The notes beneath the pieces are model-generated. The model saw only the letters and a program-made list of their open reading frames with translations. It was not told the DNA's origin and searched no databases. Source: Alphaproteobacteria bacterium (GTDB lineage Bacteria; Pseudomonadota; Alphaproteobacteria; Rhizobiales; Xanthobacteraceae). Taken from it: 64,000 bases of DNA. Position numbers and translations under genes: made by a program. Shown piece by piece: positions 35,724 through 44,187 of this stretch. Location of the stretch: NCBI GenBank assembly GCA_016869215.1, contig VGEP01000002.1, positions 124,001-188,000 on the forward strand. The letters run 5' to 3'. How positions within the stretch are numbered: the first letter of the stretch is position 1; every line of letters begins with the position of its first letter.

Positions 35724-36596
35724 TCAATGCCGAGCGCCGTCCATCGAATCCACCGCGACGTCGAAAGTCAGCATTCGGTCGAACAAGGCCGCCTTGCGAT
35801 AGAAATGATGCTCGCCGAACCGGCTCTCCGCGATCTTTTCGCTACGGTGCTCGAGCAGTCCGAACCAGAGCAGCGGTCGGAGGATTCTGGCCTCCATCGC
35901 GTAGGGTGTCCGGTCCCAGGTTCCCGACAACATCGCGGGTTCCGGGATGGTGCAAAGCCGCGTCAGTTTTTCGCTGGTTTGCCAGTCGCTGGCGCAAACC
36001 GACAGCGACCACAGCACGACACCGGCATCGCTCTGCGGCCAAGTGCCGAGCAGGCCGCGCCCGAAATACCCGAGATCCATGCGCCAGAGCGCCAGATGAA
36101 ACAGGATCGCCAGCAGGCTGCCTTGCTGCGCTTCGTTCAGCATGGTCTTGCCAAAGGGAGTCGCGATCAACTTGCCGCGCCGGATTTGCGCGAGGTTGGC
36201 TGCCTCGCTGAGCAAACGAACGATGTGCAGCGGCAGGAAGTCAGGCTCGTTGATGACCTTGTGCAGCCGAAACGCGTCGGCCTGGTCATAGCCCGGCCAT
36301 TCAATGAGCTTGCGCATCTCGGCGACGACTGCGCGCGAGAGATTGCCGGTTGCGGTCAGCGGCAGGCCGCCGCGCTCGATTGCCTGGCGCAGCACGATGA
36401 GCGTGTTGCGCGCCACGGCTGAGCCCGCGATCTCGTCGGCATTGAGATTATTGGCGATCCGGATTGCGGTCTGAGCGGCCGACGGCTCCTGCCTCAGCGC
36501 CCGCAGACTGTCGAAGGTCAGCAGCGTCCAGGCCGGCTCGACCCCATCGAGCCATTTCCGCACCTGCGGGTCATGCAGGAAGTCCTCCGCGACCAT
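35724..36596 (-). CDS. Hypothetical phage protein (290 aa)
   Basis: A soluble, mostly helical protein I do not recognise. It has no membrane segment and no motif I can name; the C-terminal half contains aromatic stretches (MDLGYFGRGLLGTW, LWFGLLEHRSEKIAESRFGEHHFYRK). It starts three bases after the RecD2-like helicase stop on the same strand, so it is probably cotranscribed and works in DNA metabolism or in the same cargo module. Codon use looks like that of neighbouring genes. Confidence 0.7.
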   Translation of the reverse strand: MVAEDFLHDPQVRKWLDGVEPAWTLLTFDSLRALRQEPSAAQTAIRIANNLNADEIAGSAVARNTLIVLRQAIERGGLPLTATGNLSRAVVAEMRKLIEWPGYDQADAFRLHKVINEPDFLPLHIVRLLSEAANLAQIRRGKLIATPFGKTMLNEAQQGSLLAILFHLALWRMDLGYFGRGLLGTWPQSDAGVVLWSLSVCASDWQTSEKLTRLCTIPEPAMLSGTWDRTPYAMEARILRPLLWFGLLEHRSEKIAESRFGEHHFYRKAALFDRMLTFDVAVDSMDGARH

Positions 36597-36599
36597 GGC

Positions 36600-38813
36600 T
36601 CAACTCGCCATGCCGAACTGGCGTGCGACGGGGGGCTTTGGACGCAGCCATTCGCTGAGCTTTGACCATCGCCGGCGCCCCGAGACGTTGCGCACCGCAA
36701 TGGCGACCGCCTTCTTCTGTCCGACCAGCACGACGAGCTTCTTGCCGCGCGTGACGCCGGTATAGAGCAGGTTCCGCTGCAGCATGGCGTAATGCTGGGT
36801 CAGCACGGGTATGATCACGGCCGGATATTCCGAGCCCTGGCTCTTGTGGATGGTCGCCGCGTACGCAGGCACCAGCATATCGAGCTCGCCGAATCCGTAG
36901 GTGACGGAGCGGCCATCGAAGCTGGCAATCAGCTCGCCCGAATTGGCATCGACGTCATCGATGGTGCCGATGTCGCCGTTATAGACCTCCTTGTCGTAGT
37001 CGTTCTCGATCTGCATGACCTTGTCGCCGGGAGCGAAGGTCCAGCCGAAGCGCTCGACCTTGCGATCGCCGGCGGGATTGAGGGCGGCCTGCAGCTCGAT
37101 GTTCAACGATCGGGCACCTGCGCCGCCGCGATTCATCGGACACAGCACCTGAATGTCGCGGATGGGATCGAGGCCGAAGCGTTTGGGGATTCGTGCCTTC
37201 ACCAGCTCGATGATGCGGGCGACCGCCGTCTCCGGGTCGTCAGCCTGCACGAAGTAAAAGTCGCTCTCGGCGTCGGGTGGGCTCAGATCGGGGGTCGAGC
37301 CCTGGTTGATGCGATGGGCGCTGGTGATGATACGACTCTGCGCGGCCTGCCGGAACACCTCGGTGAGACGCACCACCGGCACGGCGCCCGACGAGATGAC
37401 ATCGGCCAGCACCTGGCCGGGCCCAACAGACGGCAGCTGGTCGATGTCGCCCACGATCAAGAGCGCGGCGTTGTCCGGCACCGCTTTCAGGAGCGACTGC
37501 ATCAGTATGACGTCGACCATGGAGGTCTCGTCGACCACCAGAAGATCACAATCGAGCGGGTTGTCATCGCCGCGCTTGAAGCCACCGCCCTTGGGATCGA
37601 CCTCGAGCAACCGGTGAATGGTCTTGGCCTCGAACCCGGTCGCCTCGGTCATGCGCTTGGCGGCGCGGCCGGTCGGCGCGCACAGCAGGATCTCGGTGCC
37701 CTTCGCGGCGAGGATTCGCAAAATGGCTTTGACGATGGTGGTCTTGCCAACGCCGGGACCACCGGTCATGACCAGCACCTTAGACATCAGCGCGAGCCGG
37801 ATCGCGGCGACCTGGCTTTCGGCCAACGCAAGCCCGATGTGCTTCTCGACCCACGGCAGCGCCTTGTCCGAATCGATCCAGGGCCATGGCAGCGTGCCGT
37901 TTACGAGCCGCGTCAGCCGCTCGGCGATGGTGCGCTCGGCGCGATGCAGACCGGCCAGGAATACACAGGGCGTTTCCCCGACCCGGTCGGCGACCACGGT
38001 ACCCTCCTGCAGCTCGAGATCGAGCGCTGTGCGGATCAACTGCTGCGGCACCTCGAGCAGTTTCTCGGCCAGCGGGACCAGTTCGTCTGTCGGCAGTCCG
38101 CAGTGCCCCTCGTCCATCGCCTCGGTCAGCGCATAGGAAATCCCAGCCCGCACCCGGGTGGTTGCGGTCTTCTCGATGCCGAGCTTCATGGCGATGGCGT
38201 CGGCGGTCTTGAAGCCGATGCCGCGGATATCGCGGGCCAGCCGATACGGGTTCTCGGTCATGACCTGGATGGCGTCTGAGCCGTAGGTCTTGAAGATCCG
38301 CACCGCCCTCGCCGTGCCGACGCCGTGGCTGTGTAGGAACACCATGATTTCGCGGACGGCCTTCTGCTCGGCCCAGGCGGCGAGAATGCTTGCCGCACGA
38401 ACCGGTCCGATGCCGTCGACCTCGCGCAGCCGGTCCGGCGTGGCCTCGATGACGTCGAACACCTTGTCGCCGAAGGCGCGCACCAGCTTCTTGGCGTAGA
38501 CCGGACCGACGCCGCGGATCATGCCGGACGAGAGGTACTTCTCGATGCCATCGGCCGAATCGGGAAGCGAGGTGCGCAGGAAGCGCGCCTTGAACTGCTG
38601 GCCATGGGTGCGGTCGTTGATCCATTCGCCTGAGGCGGTGATCCATTCGCCGGCTGCAATGGTGGCGGCATGGCCGACCACAGTCACGATATCGCGATGG
38701 CCGCGCGCCTTGGCGCGCAGAACGCAAAAACCATTCTCGGCATTGTGGTAGGTGACCCGCTCGACGAGGCCCGCCAACACTTCCTGGTTCGATGGTTCGG
38801 GCTGCGGCTTCAT
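36600..38813 (-). CDS. RecD2-like ATP-dependent DNA helicase
   Basis: A 737-residue SF1B helicase. N-terminal OB/helix-hairpin-helix region (about 10-200; IRGVGPVYAKKLVRAFGDKV, DGIGPVRAASILAAW) is followed by the motor: Walker A GGPGVGKTTIVKAIL, Walker B VVDETSMVD, and the C-terminal UvrD-like motif AATIHKSQGSEYPAVIIPV. RecD2 proteins move 5'-3' and act without RecBC. As a phage-borne copy it may serve replication or recombination. It lies between the 290-residue unknown gene and a nuclease gene. Confidence 0.9.
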   Translation of the reverse strand: MKPQPEPSNQEVLAGLVERVTYHNAENGFCVLRAKARGHRDIVTVVGHAATIAAGEWITASGEWINDRTHGQQFKARFLRTSLPDSADGIEKYLSSGMIRGVGPVYAKKLVRAFGDKVFDVIEATPDRLREVDGIGPVRAASILAAWAEQKAVREIMVFLHSHGVGTARAVRIFKTYGSDAIQVMTENPYRLARDIRGIGFKTADAIAMKLGIEKTATTRVRAGISYALTEAMDEGHCGLPTDELVPLAEKLLEVPQQLIRTALDLELQEGTVVADRVGETPCVFLAGLHRAERTIAERLTRLVNGTLPWPWIDSDKALPWVEKHIGLALAESQVAAIRLALMSKVLVMTGGPGVGKTTIVKAILRILAAKGTEILLCAPTGRAAKRMTEATGFEAKTIHRLLEVDPKGGGFKRGDDNPLDCDLLVVDETSMVDVILMQSLLKAVPDNAALLIVGDIDQLPSVGPGQVLADVISSGAVPVVRLTEVFRQAAQSRIITSAHRINQGSTPDLSPPDAESDFYFVQADDPETAVARIIELVKARIPKRFGLDPIRDIQVLCPMNRGGAGARSLNIELQAALNPAGDRKVERFGWTFAPGDKVMQIENDYDKEVYNGDIGTIDDVDANSGELIASFDGRSVTYGFGELDMLVPAYAATIHKSQGSEYPAVIIPVLTQHYAMLQRNLLYTGVTRGKKLVVLVGQKKAVAIAVRNVSGRRRWSKLSEWLRPKPPVARQFGMAS

Positions 38814-38826
38814 GTCGGTCGTCGCA

Positions 38827-39327
38827 TTACCGGTGTTGCTGCTGCGCGCGCCAATCCCACGGCATTTCGAACTCGCCGGACCAGATATTAATCCGTTTCA
38901 GCCGGGCCGCCTCCTCGTCAGCGACGTAATCCAGTGAATAGCGCCGGAATGCCACGGCCCAGCCGTTTGCCACCATCCAGCGGTCCAGGTCTTCTGATCC
39001 CTTGAAACAGACGGCAACGACGCGACGATACCGATCGATGTCGCGCGCCTCGCAACGAACCGTTGCGCGGCCGATCCGATTGGCCAAGGCAAAGCTCGCC
39101 TGCTGCCCGCAGCGCCAACGCTCGCCGTTGGGACGAACGCAGAGTTGGCCGCCCTCCGGGGCGTCAATACCGAACAGACGAATTCGCTGGCCGTGGATTT
39201 CGATGGTGTCGCCGTCGATGACGGAAGCAACGCCGATGATCAGTGCTTGCGCGCCGGCCTGCACAATGGCCAAAACCACCAGGAACAAAGCAAAGCCCAG
39301 GGCGCGCAAAGTCATGATGTCAGTCAT
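38827..39327 (-). CDS. Secreted thermonuclease-family nuclease (SNase-like)
   Basis: A 166-residue protein with an N-terminal signal peptide or anchor (ALGFALFLVVLAIVQAGAQA) and an SNase domain: VIDGDTIEIHGQRIRLFGIDAPEG, later ARDIDRYRRVVAVCF and VANGWAVAF. The Asp and Arg residues of the active site (DGDT, RLFGIDAPE, DRYRR) are present. It should cut nucleic acid outside the cytoplasm. The frame is open well upstream through another gene; ATG at 39327 overlaps that gene's stop by four bases. Confidence 0.85.
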   Translation of the reverse strand: MTDIMTLRALGFALFLVVLAIVQAGAQALIIGVASVIDGDTIEIHGQRIRLFGIDAPEGGQLCVRPNGERWRCGQQASFALANRIGRATVRCEARDIDRYRRVVAVCFKGSEDLDRWMVANGWAVAFRRYSLDYVADEEAARLKRINIWSGEFEMPWDWRAQQQHR

Positions 39328-39770
39328 GGTTGTCGTCCGATCTTCGGCGGCTCGTCGATTTCTTCGGCGTCGCCGGTCTCGCGGTGAACCTCCTCGCGGA
39401 TGACCTTTTCGGTAATCTCCGAGAGATAGGCGACGAGCGCAGAGTTCAACTCCTGGAACTCCGGCCATAGCACCTGCTCCATAAAGCTCTTCGGCCCCTT
39501 GAGCATGATGGATTGGCGGTGCATGCGCGGATGGCGGTAGGGCCGCAGGCCGTAGCGGCGACACAGCGCGATGAACAGCTGTCGCGACCAGACATCGGGG
39601 ATTGAGAACTTCATCTCGATGGATTTTTCCTTGCCCGCCGCCTGACCAAGGCGCTGGCGAATCCGTTCGGCGGCAGCCCCCGCGGCGGCCTTCTCGCCCG
39701 GGGTCGCTGCGCCGGCGAACAGCGCTTCGATCTTGCGGAGCTTGTCGCGAAGGATTTCGTCGGGGGTCAT
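39324..39770 (-). CDS. DUF2786-like phage protein
   Basis: A protein of about 148 residues. The N-terminus (DKLRKIEALFAGAATPGEKAAAGAAAERI) resembles DUF2786; the rest (PDVWSRQLFIALCRRYGLRPYRHPRMHRQSIML) is conserved-looking but of unknown function. Start at 39770 (MTPDEIL) or at 39800. It overlaps the nuclease start by four bases and follows the S24 repressor fragment, in one minus-strand unit. Confidence 0.65.
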   Translation of the reverse strand: MTPDEILRDKLRKIEALFAGAATPGEKAAAGAAAERIRQRLGQAAGKEKSIEMKFSIPDVWSRQLFIALCRRYGLRPYRHPRMHRQSIMLKGPKSFMEQVLWPEFQELNSALVAYLSEITEKVIREEVHRETGDAEEIDEPPKIGRQP

Positions 39771-39778
39771 AGGATCGC

Positions 39779-40205
39779 TCACAGCCGCTTCGATGCCCAC
39801 ACCACGCGGCCGATGATATTGACGTCCTCGGCATCGCGCTCGTAGGTCTGATATTCGGGGTTAAGCGACTTGATGATGACCCTGGTCGGCTCCGAATGCG
39901 GAACGTGCTCGATGCGCTTGGCGACAATGCCCATGCCATCCCAGATCACGAAGATGCCGGGCGGCGCTGGCACGCGCCGGCTGGTGTCGACCATGATGCG
40001 GTCACCGCTCGATAGCATGGGCTCCATCGAGTCGCCGTCGATCGTGACGATGTGCAGATCTTCGGCGCGCGCGCGGAATTCGTGACGGATCACGTCGTCG
40101 GGGAACAACCAGGTGGTCTTGGCCTCCTCGAGCCCCTCATGAAACGAGCCCGGTCCTGCGGACGCTCGCACGTCGATCTCGGTGATGGGTGAGAAACCTG
40201 CCGCG
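39779..40205 (-). pseudogene. S24/LexA-like phage repressor, C-terminal peptidase part
   Basis: The remaining 140 residues hold the self-cleaving domain of a phage repressor: DGDSMEPMLSSGDRIMVD with the catalytic serine and GIVAKRIEHV with the lysine. The domain start (PITEIDVRASAGPG) is intact, but no helix-turn-helix lies upstream; at about 40200 the sequence changes to a plus-strand primase gene. A frame open to 40306 allows a longer product, but those residues are antisense to the primase. The DNA-binding half has been lost, so it cannot work as a normal repressor. Confidence 0.75.
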
Positions 40206-41006
40206 GATCGCCGTGGGCGCTTTGGCGGCTCGATCGCCTGGCCGCTCAAGGAAGGTCGCGTCATCGAGCGCACCGAGTTCATCGATTTCGCGGATGGGCG
40301 GCCCAAGGCCTATTTATCCGAGCAGATCGCGAAGGCCTTTCCGGCGGTCGTGATGCCGGCGTCACCGCCAGCCGCGGGAGATGCCCCTGGTGCTGCCTAC
40401 ACGGAGGAGGGAGCGCCCAACACGACCCGATCCGCAACACTGCAAATTGGCACGTCCAATCTGTCGGTTGACGATTGCCTGGCGCGGATTCGTTCCGGCG
40501 ACCACTGGCACGACAACCTGGTGCGGTTGACCGGTCACTGGATCGCGCGCGGCTGGTCGGATGCCGAGATCCTGACGGCGGCCGAAACCTTGACCCTAAA
40601 CGGCTACACCGCGGCTCAGACGCGGCGGGAAGTGGCCGCGATGATTGCTGGTGGGCGCAGGAAGTGGGGCAGGCCCGACGTTGCGCATCTGATCGGCGAC
40701 GCCGAACCCGAACAGCGTCCCATCATCATCGATCCGCGGACGTGGTCGGGAAAGCCAGTGCCTCAGCGACAGTGGCTCGTCGATGACTGGATTCCGATGA
40801 ACCATGTCACTGCGCTCTACGGCGATGGTGGTCTCGGCAAGACGCTGCTTGCACAGCAATTGCTGACCAGCGTCTCGACTGGCCGCCCGTGGCTCGGACA
40901 ATCGGTTCGCAAGCTGCGCGCGTTCGGTCTGCTTTGCGAGGACCATGCGGACGACCTGCACATCAACCAGGACCGCATCAACGGCGCATACTGGATCGAC
41001 TACCCG
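40206..41006 (+). pseudogene. Phage primase/RepA-like AAA ATPase, internal fragment
   Basis: A plus-strand coding fragment of about 265 codons. It starts inside a primase-type region (GGSIAWPLKEGRVIERTEF), then a linker helix region, then a RecA-like ATPase with Walker A GDGGLGKTLLAQQLL and LLCEDHADDLHINQDRIN. Such proteins unwind or prime at phage or plasmid origins. Both ends are missing: the left end meets the repressor fragment head-to-head, and after INGAYW the sequence becomes the antisense of a capsid gene. The frame runs on to 41945 without biological meaning. Confidence 0.75.
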
Positions 41007-41411
41007 CTGGAACTCAGTCGTCGCATCGAGCTGGGCGGTAAACATCTCCATCCGCCCCGACAGATAGGTCTCGACCGAGCGCGCCTGCATCTGCGGGCCG
41101 AATTCGCGCACGTTCTGGACCTCTTCGGCCAGCACATTGTCGTCGAGCTGATAGTGCGGAACCTTCAGAACGCGCGCCCGGCGCAGTGGCTTGGGGCGGG
41201 TTTCGCCAGGACCGCCGCGCGGCGTCGGGTTCACCAGCGTCAAGATGCCGGACTGCTCTTCGAGCGCGATCGAGGTCGTCGGTACCGGCGCCTCAGTGAA
41301 CAGCCCGAGCGCGCCCAGGCGCCCCGGCACGAAGGGAAGCTTGTTGATGCTGTCGGTCAGCGTGACGAAATTGAACGCGTCATTGCTGAACACGTCGAGA
41401 ATAGGTTCCAT
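41007..41411 (-). pseudogene. Phage major capsid protein E, N-terminal part
   Basis: About 135 residues of a lambda-gpE-like major capsid protein: VFSNDAFNFVTLTDSINKLPFVPGRLG, GILTLVNPTPRGG and METYLSGR-like ARSVETYLSGRMEMF. Family members have about 340 residues; here coding ends after ATTEFQRV, where the primase fragment begins on the other strand. It follows the decoration protein gene by 47 bases, the normal order D then E. Confidence 0.8.
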
Positions 41412-41458
41412 TGTTCAATCCTGTCGGGGTTTGAATATTGCGGGCGCGCGTTTTTGGA

Positions 41459-41833
41459 TCAGCGAACGACGATGTCGGCGGCGCGCAGCTCCGCCCATTT
41501 GACGGACTTTTTGGTGTCATCATCGACGCTTGCGTCGTACAGCAGGCCAAACCGATTGACTTCTGCATGCCGCGCGACCGCAACTGCCGTCACATCGGCG
41601 CTGGTCGCATCGACAGGGCCAATCAGGATAGCGACTGCCACCTCCGAGCCATCCGCGGCCGTTGCGGGCGATGAAACGAATTTGTTGCTTGCCGTGATTT
41701 TCCCAAGCACCGTTCCAGGCAGAAGCTTCCCCGCGCCGGAAGCAATGACGACGTTGTCGCGGGACAGCCTTCCCTCGTCGTCTTCCGAGAGAATGAAGTT
41801 TCCATCATGGGGATTCTCATGCAGCACGGTCAT
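41459..41833 (-). CDS. Phage head decoration protein (lambda gpD-like)
   Basis: A complete 124-residue gpD-like protein that would stabilise the expanded phage head. It begins with the usual flexible N-terminus (HENPHDGNFILSEDDEGRLSRDNVV), then VIASGAGKLLPGTVLGKIT and repeated beta segments ending DIVVR. Position between S49 peptidase and capsid gene fits siphovirus head modules. It appears intact although both neighbours are truncated. Confidence 0.83.
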   Translation of the reverse strand: MTVLHENPHDGNFILSEDDEGRLSRDNVVIASGAGKLLPGTVLGKITASNKFVSSPATAADGSEVAVAILIGPVDATSADVTAVAVARHAEVNRFGLLYDASVDDDTKKSVKWAELRAADIVVR

Positions 41834-41899
41834 AAAGCTCTCCTGTTCGCCGCGACGACGGCGCGGACGTTGGGCATTCCAAAGTGATGAAGCTAAGGG

Positions 41900-42236
41900 T
41901 CAGCGCGCGGACGCACCCGCGGCAGCCGCACGGCGGCGGGCATAGATTTCTTCGGTGTTGATCACGCGCTGCGGCTCTCCAGACGATCGATCGCCGCCGG
42001 TACCAAGTTTGGGCTGCACCTCTCGCGCCATGGCACTGTCGAGATTGCTCTTGGCTGCGGGTGACTTCGCCAGCGCCGCAAGCACGAACTCGGTTGCGAG
42101 CTCGGTGTCGAAGGCGAAGTAATGCGCAAGCTCTTCGCGACCCTTGGCTGAATCACTGGTGATGATCGACCTGATGCGAGCGCGTTCGGATACGCTACCT
42201 TGCTTAAGGCCTTCCGCCTCACCGGCCGTACGTGCT
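41900..42236 (-). pseudogene. Phage S49-type head maturation peptidase, C-terminal part
   Basis: About 112 codons: EAEGLKQGSVSERARIRSII, FDTELATEFVLAALAKSP and a Lys/Arg-rich end (INTEEIYARRRAAAA). These match the C-terminal scaffold-like tail of phage S49 (ClpP-like) peptidases that precede gpD and gpE. The catalytic domain is gone; upstream of about 42236 the frame enters an unrelated phage gene. Confidence 0.65.
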
Positions 42237-42483
42237 TGCCGTCGACTTGGGAGGCGATGTAGCGCTCCTCACCGGATTGGATCGCAGCGTCGAGCCGATC
42301 CTTCTGCTCGTCGAACTTGGCGCGTAGGAAATCCGACACCAGGAGTCGCAACCGGCCGACGCCCCACTTGCGCTCCATGGCGACGGCGACCTGGTCGAGG
42401 CCATCGACCATCGCCTGGATGCGATAGGCGGCCGACGACATGACCTCGGTTTCGAGTGAGAGCTTGCGAGCGGGTCGGGTCAT
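42230..42483 (-). pseudogene. Unknown phage protein, 3'-truncated
   Basis: A helical 83-residue fragment starting MTRPARKLSLETEVMSSAAYR and continuing to SGEERYIASQVDG. I do not know the family; it looks like a small phage protein of the packaging or early region. Coding character ends at about 42230 at the join with the peptidase fragment. Its ATG overlaps a stop in another frame (ATGA at 42480-42483). Confidence 0.5.
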
Positions 42484-42734
42484 GGCCGACACCGCCACGT
42501 CGGAGTGGCGACGGATAGCCGGCGGCTGCGCCGCGGCCCGTCTTGAACAGAACTTCGCAGCGCGCTTATCCCAGTCCCGATCGACCTCCTCAAGCGCCCG
42601 CTCGAGGTCCCGGAATCCTTTCTGCCCGCGCTCGCCTTCGAGCTTTCGGTCGATGTCTGGAAGCCCGGATGGTCGCTGACCCGCCGCCGCGCCATCACCT
42701 CGTCCTCGGTGCTGCTGCATCGCAAGAAGGGTAC
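42484..42734 (-). other. Phage-derived segment, minus-strand coding character, gene not identified
   Basis: The minus strand holds an open stretch rich in charged helices (LPDIDRKLEGERGQKGF, ERALEEVDRDWDKRAAKF) with high GC at third positions, in frame with the following fragment, and a second overlapping frame ending in TGA at 42480. I cannot decide which is translated. It ends near 42735, where plus-strand endolysin sequence begins. Confidence 0.35.
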
Positions 42735-43118
42735 CGCCTAAAGACCTGGCCTGTGTTCGGCAATGGATGGGGCGCGCGCGTCGCGACCGTCCGGGCAGTG
42801 AGCCTGCGCATGGCAGGTGAGAGGGTGCCGGCGCCATCCATTATCCCGTCGGACGCAGCGGTCCCGGGCAAGGGCGCTGTACCAGCGCCGGCAGCCATGA
42901 AGAAAGTCATCGTCGGGACCGGCACTGCCGCTCCGGTCGCTGCCGGCGGCAGCTTTGCGGATTGGGTGATCGCCCATCCGTGGGAAACCGCCGCGATCGG
43001 TTGCGGCGCTGCCGTCATCATCGCCAGCTCGATCTACGCGCTGAACCGCTGGCATCGGTCCCGGCAGGAAGCCGCGATCCCCAATACGCCATTCGTTTAC
43101 GAGCTCAAGACCGCCTGA
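42735..43118 (+). pseudogene. Phage endolysin (GH108 lysozyme type), C-terminal part
   Basis: The segment LKTWPVFGNGWGARVATVR matches the end of the catalytic/peptidoglycan region of GH108-type phage lysozymes; it is followed by a Pro/Ala-rich linker and a C-terminal membrane helix (WETAAIGCGAAVIIASSIYAL). The N-terminal catalytic Glu domain is missing, since upstream sequence belongs to another phage gene on the other strand. The 3' end is normal and is followed after 19 bases by the next lysis gene. Confidence 0.65.
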
Positions 43119-43137
43119 ACATCAAGGAGAAGAAGCC

Positions 43138-43584
43138 ATGGTGATGGCCGTACTGCTATTCGCGACCCTGATCGCAATCTACGCCTTCTGGATTCGCCCG
43201 ATCCTGCAATCGCGGCCGGCGTTCCGGGAGCTCTACGACAAGGAAGAGAACTTCTTTGCGGCACTCCGCGAGAAGCTTAAAGGCATCAAGCAGAAACTAT
43301 CGTCCGTCATCGTCATCGTCGCGGGTGCCGCGGTGACGGGCTATGACTTTTTCGCGCCGATCATCAGCGGCGTGGATATGAGCTCGCTCACGTCCCGGGT
43401 GCCGTCCTGGGCGTGGCCGCTGGTCCTCATCTCACTGACAGCGCTGTTCCAGTTCCTGCGCAACCTCGCCGACAAGCGGCACCTGGTCGAGTTGACCGAC
43501 GCGACCGCGCCTGACCAAGGGGACGTAGTGCGATGTGGACCTGGCTTGCGAGCCTTGTCGGCGGGCCCGTCGTCAACGGGCTAA
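43138..43584 (+). CDS. Phage membrane protein of the lysis cassette
   Basis: A 148-residue protein with an N-terminal membrane helix (VLLFATLIAIYAFWIRPIL), a basic amphipathic middle, and two further hydrophobic segments (about 58-75 and 95-115). The last 30 residues overlap the holin gene in another frame. It has a good AAGGAG site. Function is unknown; position between endolysin and holin suggests a role in host lysis, such as a second holin. Confidence 0.7.
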   Translation: MVMAVLLFATLIAIYAFWIRPILQSRPAFRELYDKEENFFAALREKLKGIKQKLSSVIVIVAGAAVTGYDFFAPIISGVDMSSLTSRVPSWAWPLVLISLTALFQFLRNLADKRHLVELTDATAPDQGDVVRCGPGLRALSAGPSSTG

Positions 43585-43928
43585 TCAATGCCTACAAGGC
43601 CAAGCTCGCTGCGACGAATACGCAGGACCGGATTGCGGCCGATCTCGCAGCCAAGGAAATCGAGGCCGAGATCGAAGCCCGGAGACAGGCTTCCGCCATC
43701 ATCATTGCCGAGCAAGGCCGCTGGTACACGGCCATCATCCGGCCGCTGCTCGCGGCGCCGGTGATCATCTACTTCTGGAAAGTTCTGGTGATCGACAAGG
43801 TTCTCGGCCTCGGCTCCACCGACCCGATCACCGGCATGGTCGCCGATTGGTCCGGCATGATCATCACCGCCTATGTTGGCGGCCGCTCGATCGAGAAGGT
43901 CGCCCGCATCTTCGCGAGGCGCTCATGA
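43533..43928 (+). CDS. Three-helix phage/GTA holin
   Basis: A 131-residue protein of the 3TM holin family found in gene transfer agents and Rhizobiales phages. Helix 1 (WLASLVGGPVVNGLINAYKAK) is followed by a charged stretch and EQGRWYTAIIRPLLAAPVIIYFWKVLV and DWSGMIITAYVGGRSIEKVA. Holins open the inner membrane at lysis. It overlaps its upstream neighbour by 52 bases and the next gene by four. Confidence 0.85.
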   Translation: MWTWLASLVGGPVVNGLINAYKAKLAATNTQDRIAADLAAKEIEAEIEARRQASAIIIAEQGRWYTAIIRPLLAAPVIIYFWKVLVIDKVLGLGSTDPITGMVADWSGMIITAYVGGRSIEKVARIFARRS

Positions 43929-44131
43929 CCAACGAGGAACTGCTGCGCGAGCGCGTCGCCAAGCTGGAAGTTCAGATGCCGCACCTTAATGAAAAGCTCG
44001 ACGATACGCACAAGAAGGTCGAGGAAATGCACGCAATCCTACTGCAGGCTAAGGGTGCGCGGTGGGTGATCGTAGGGTTGGCAGGAATTGCAGGCCTCGC
44101 GTCGGGGCTGGTTGCGAAATTCATGCCTTGA
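43925..44131 (+). CDS. Small coiled-coil membrane protein of the lysis cassette
   Basis: A 68-residue protein: N-terminal heptad-type coiled coil (RVAKLEVQMPHLNEKLDDTHKKVEEM, seen in parts) and a C-terminal membrane helix (WVIVGLAGIAGLASGLVA). The layout resembles XhlA-like haemolysin proteins that accompany holins. It starts within the holin stop (ATGA), so translation is coupled. It is the last recognisable phage gene. Confidence 0.75.
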   Translation: MTNEELLRERVAKLEVQMPHLNEKLDDTHKKVEEMHAILLQAKGARWVIVGLAGIAGLASGLVAKFMP

Positions 44132-44187
44132 GAATTGGTGCATGGTACTATCACCCCATATCTTGATCAGCGAGCTTCGACGGACGA

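Larger units (their letters stand above)
27798..44131. mobile_element. Eroded mosaic prophage
   Basis: The stretch holds phage structural genes, lysis genes, a repressor fragment, primase fragment, serine recombinase, paired methyltransferases and RecD2-like helicase. Terminase and portal genes, most tail genes and an excision gene are absent. At least six joins between gene fragments are visible (about 27795, 29357, 40205, 41007, 42233, 42735). The left end cuts hlyD; no attachment repeats were identified. It cannot make particles but keeps intact cargo genes (fic, methyltransferases, nuclease). Confidence 0.8.

Noticed and set aside
40182-41945. 587-residue single protein on the plus strand
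   Set aside because: Only the first part reads as primase/ATPase; after about 41007 it is antisense to capsid and decoration genes.
42543-42734. N-terminal extension of the endolysin fragment
   Set aside because: The extension reads as arginine/proline-rich shadow of minus-strand phage sequence and has no lysozyme motif.
27798-44131. Interpretation as an intact gene transfer agent
   Set aside because: Terminase, portal and most tail genes are missing and several head and tail genes are cut; recombinase and repressor remains point to an ordinary prophage.
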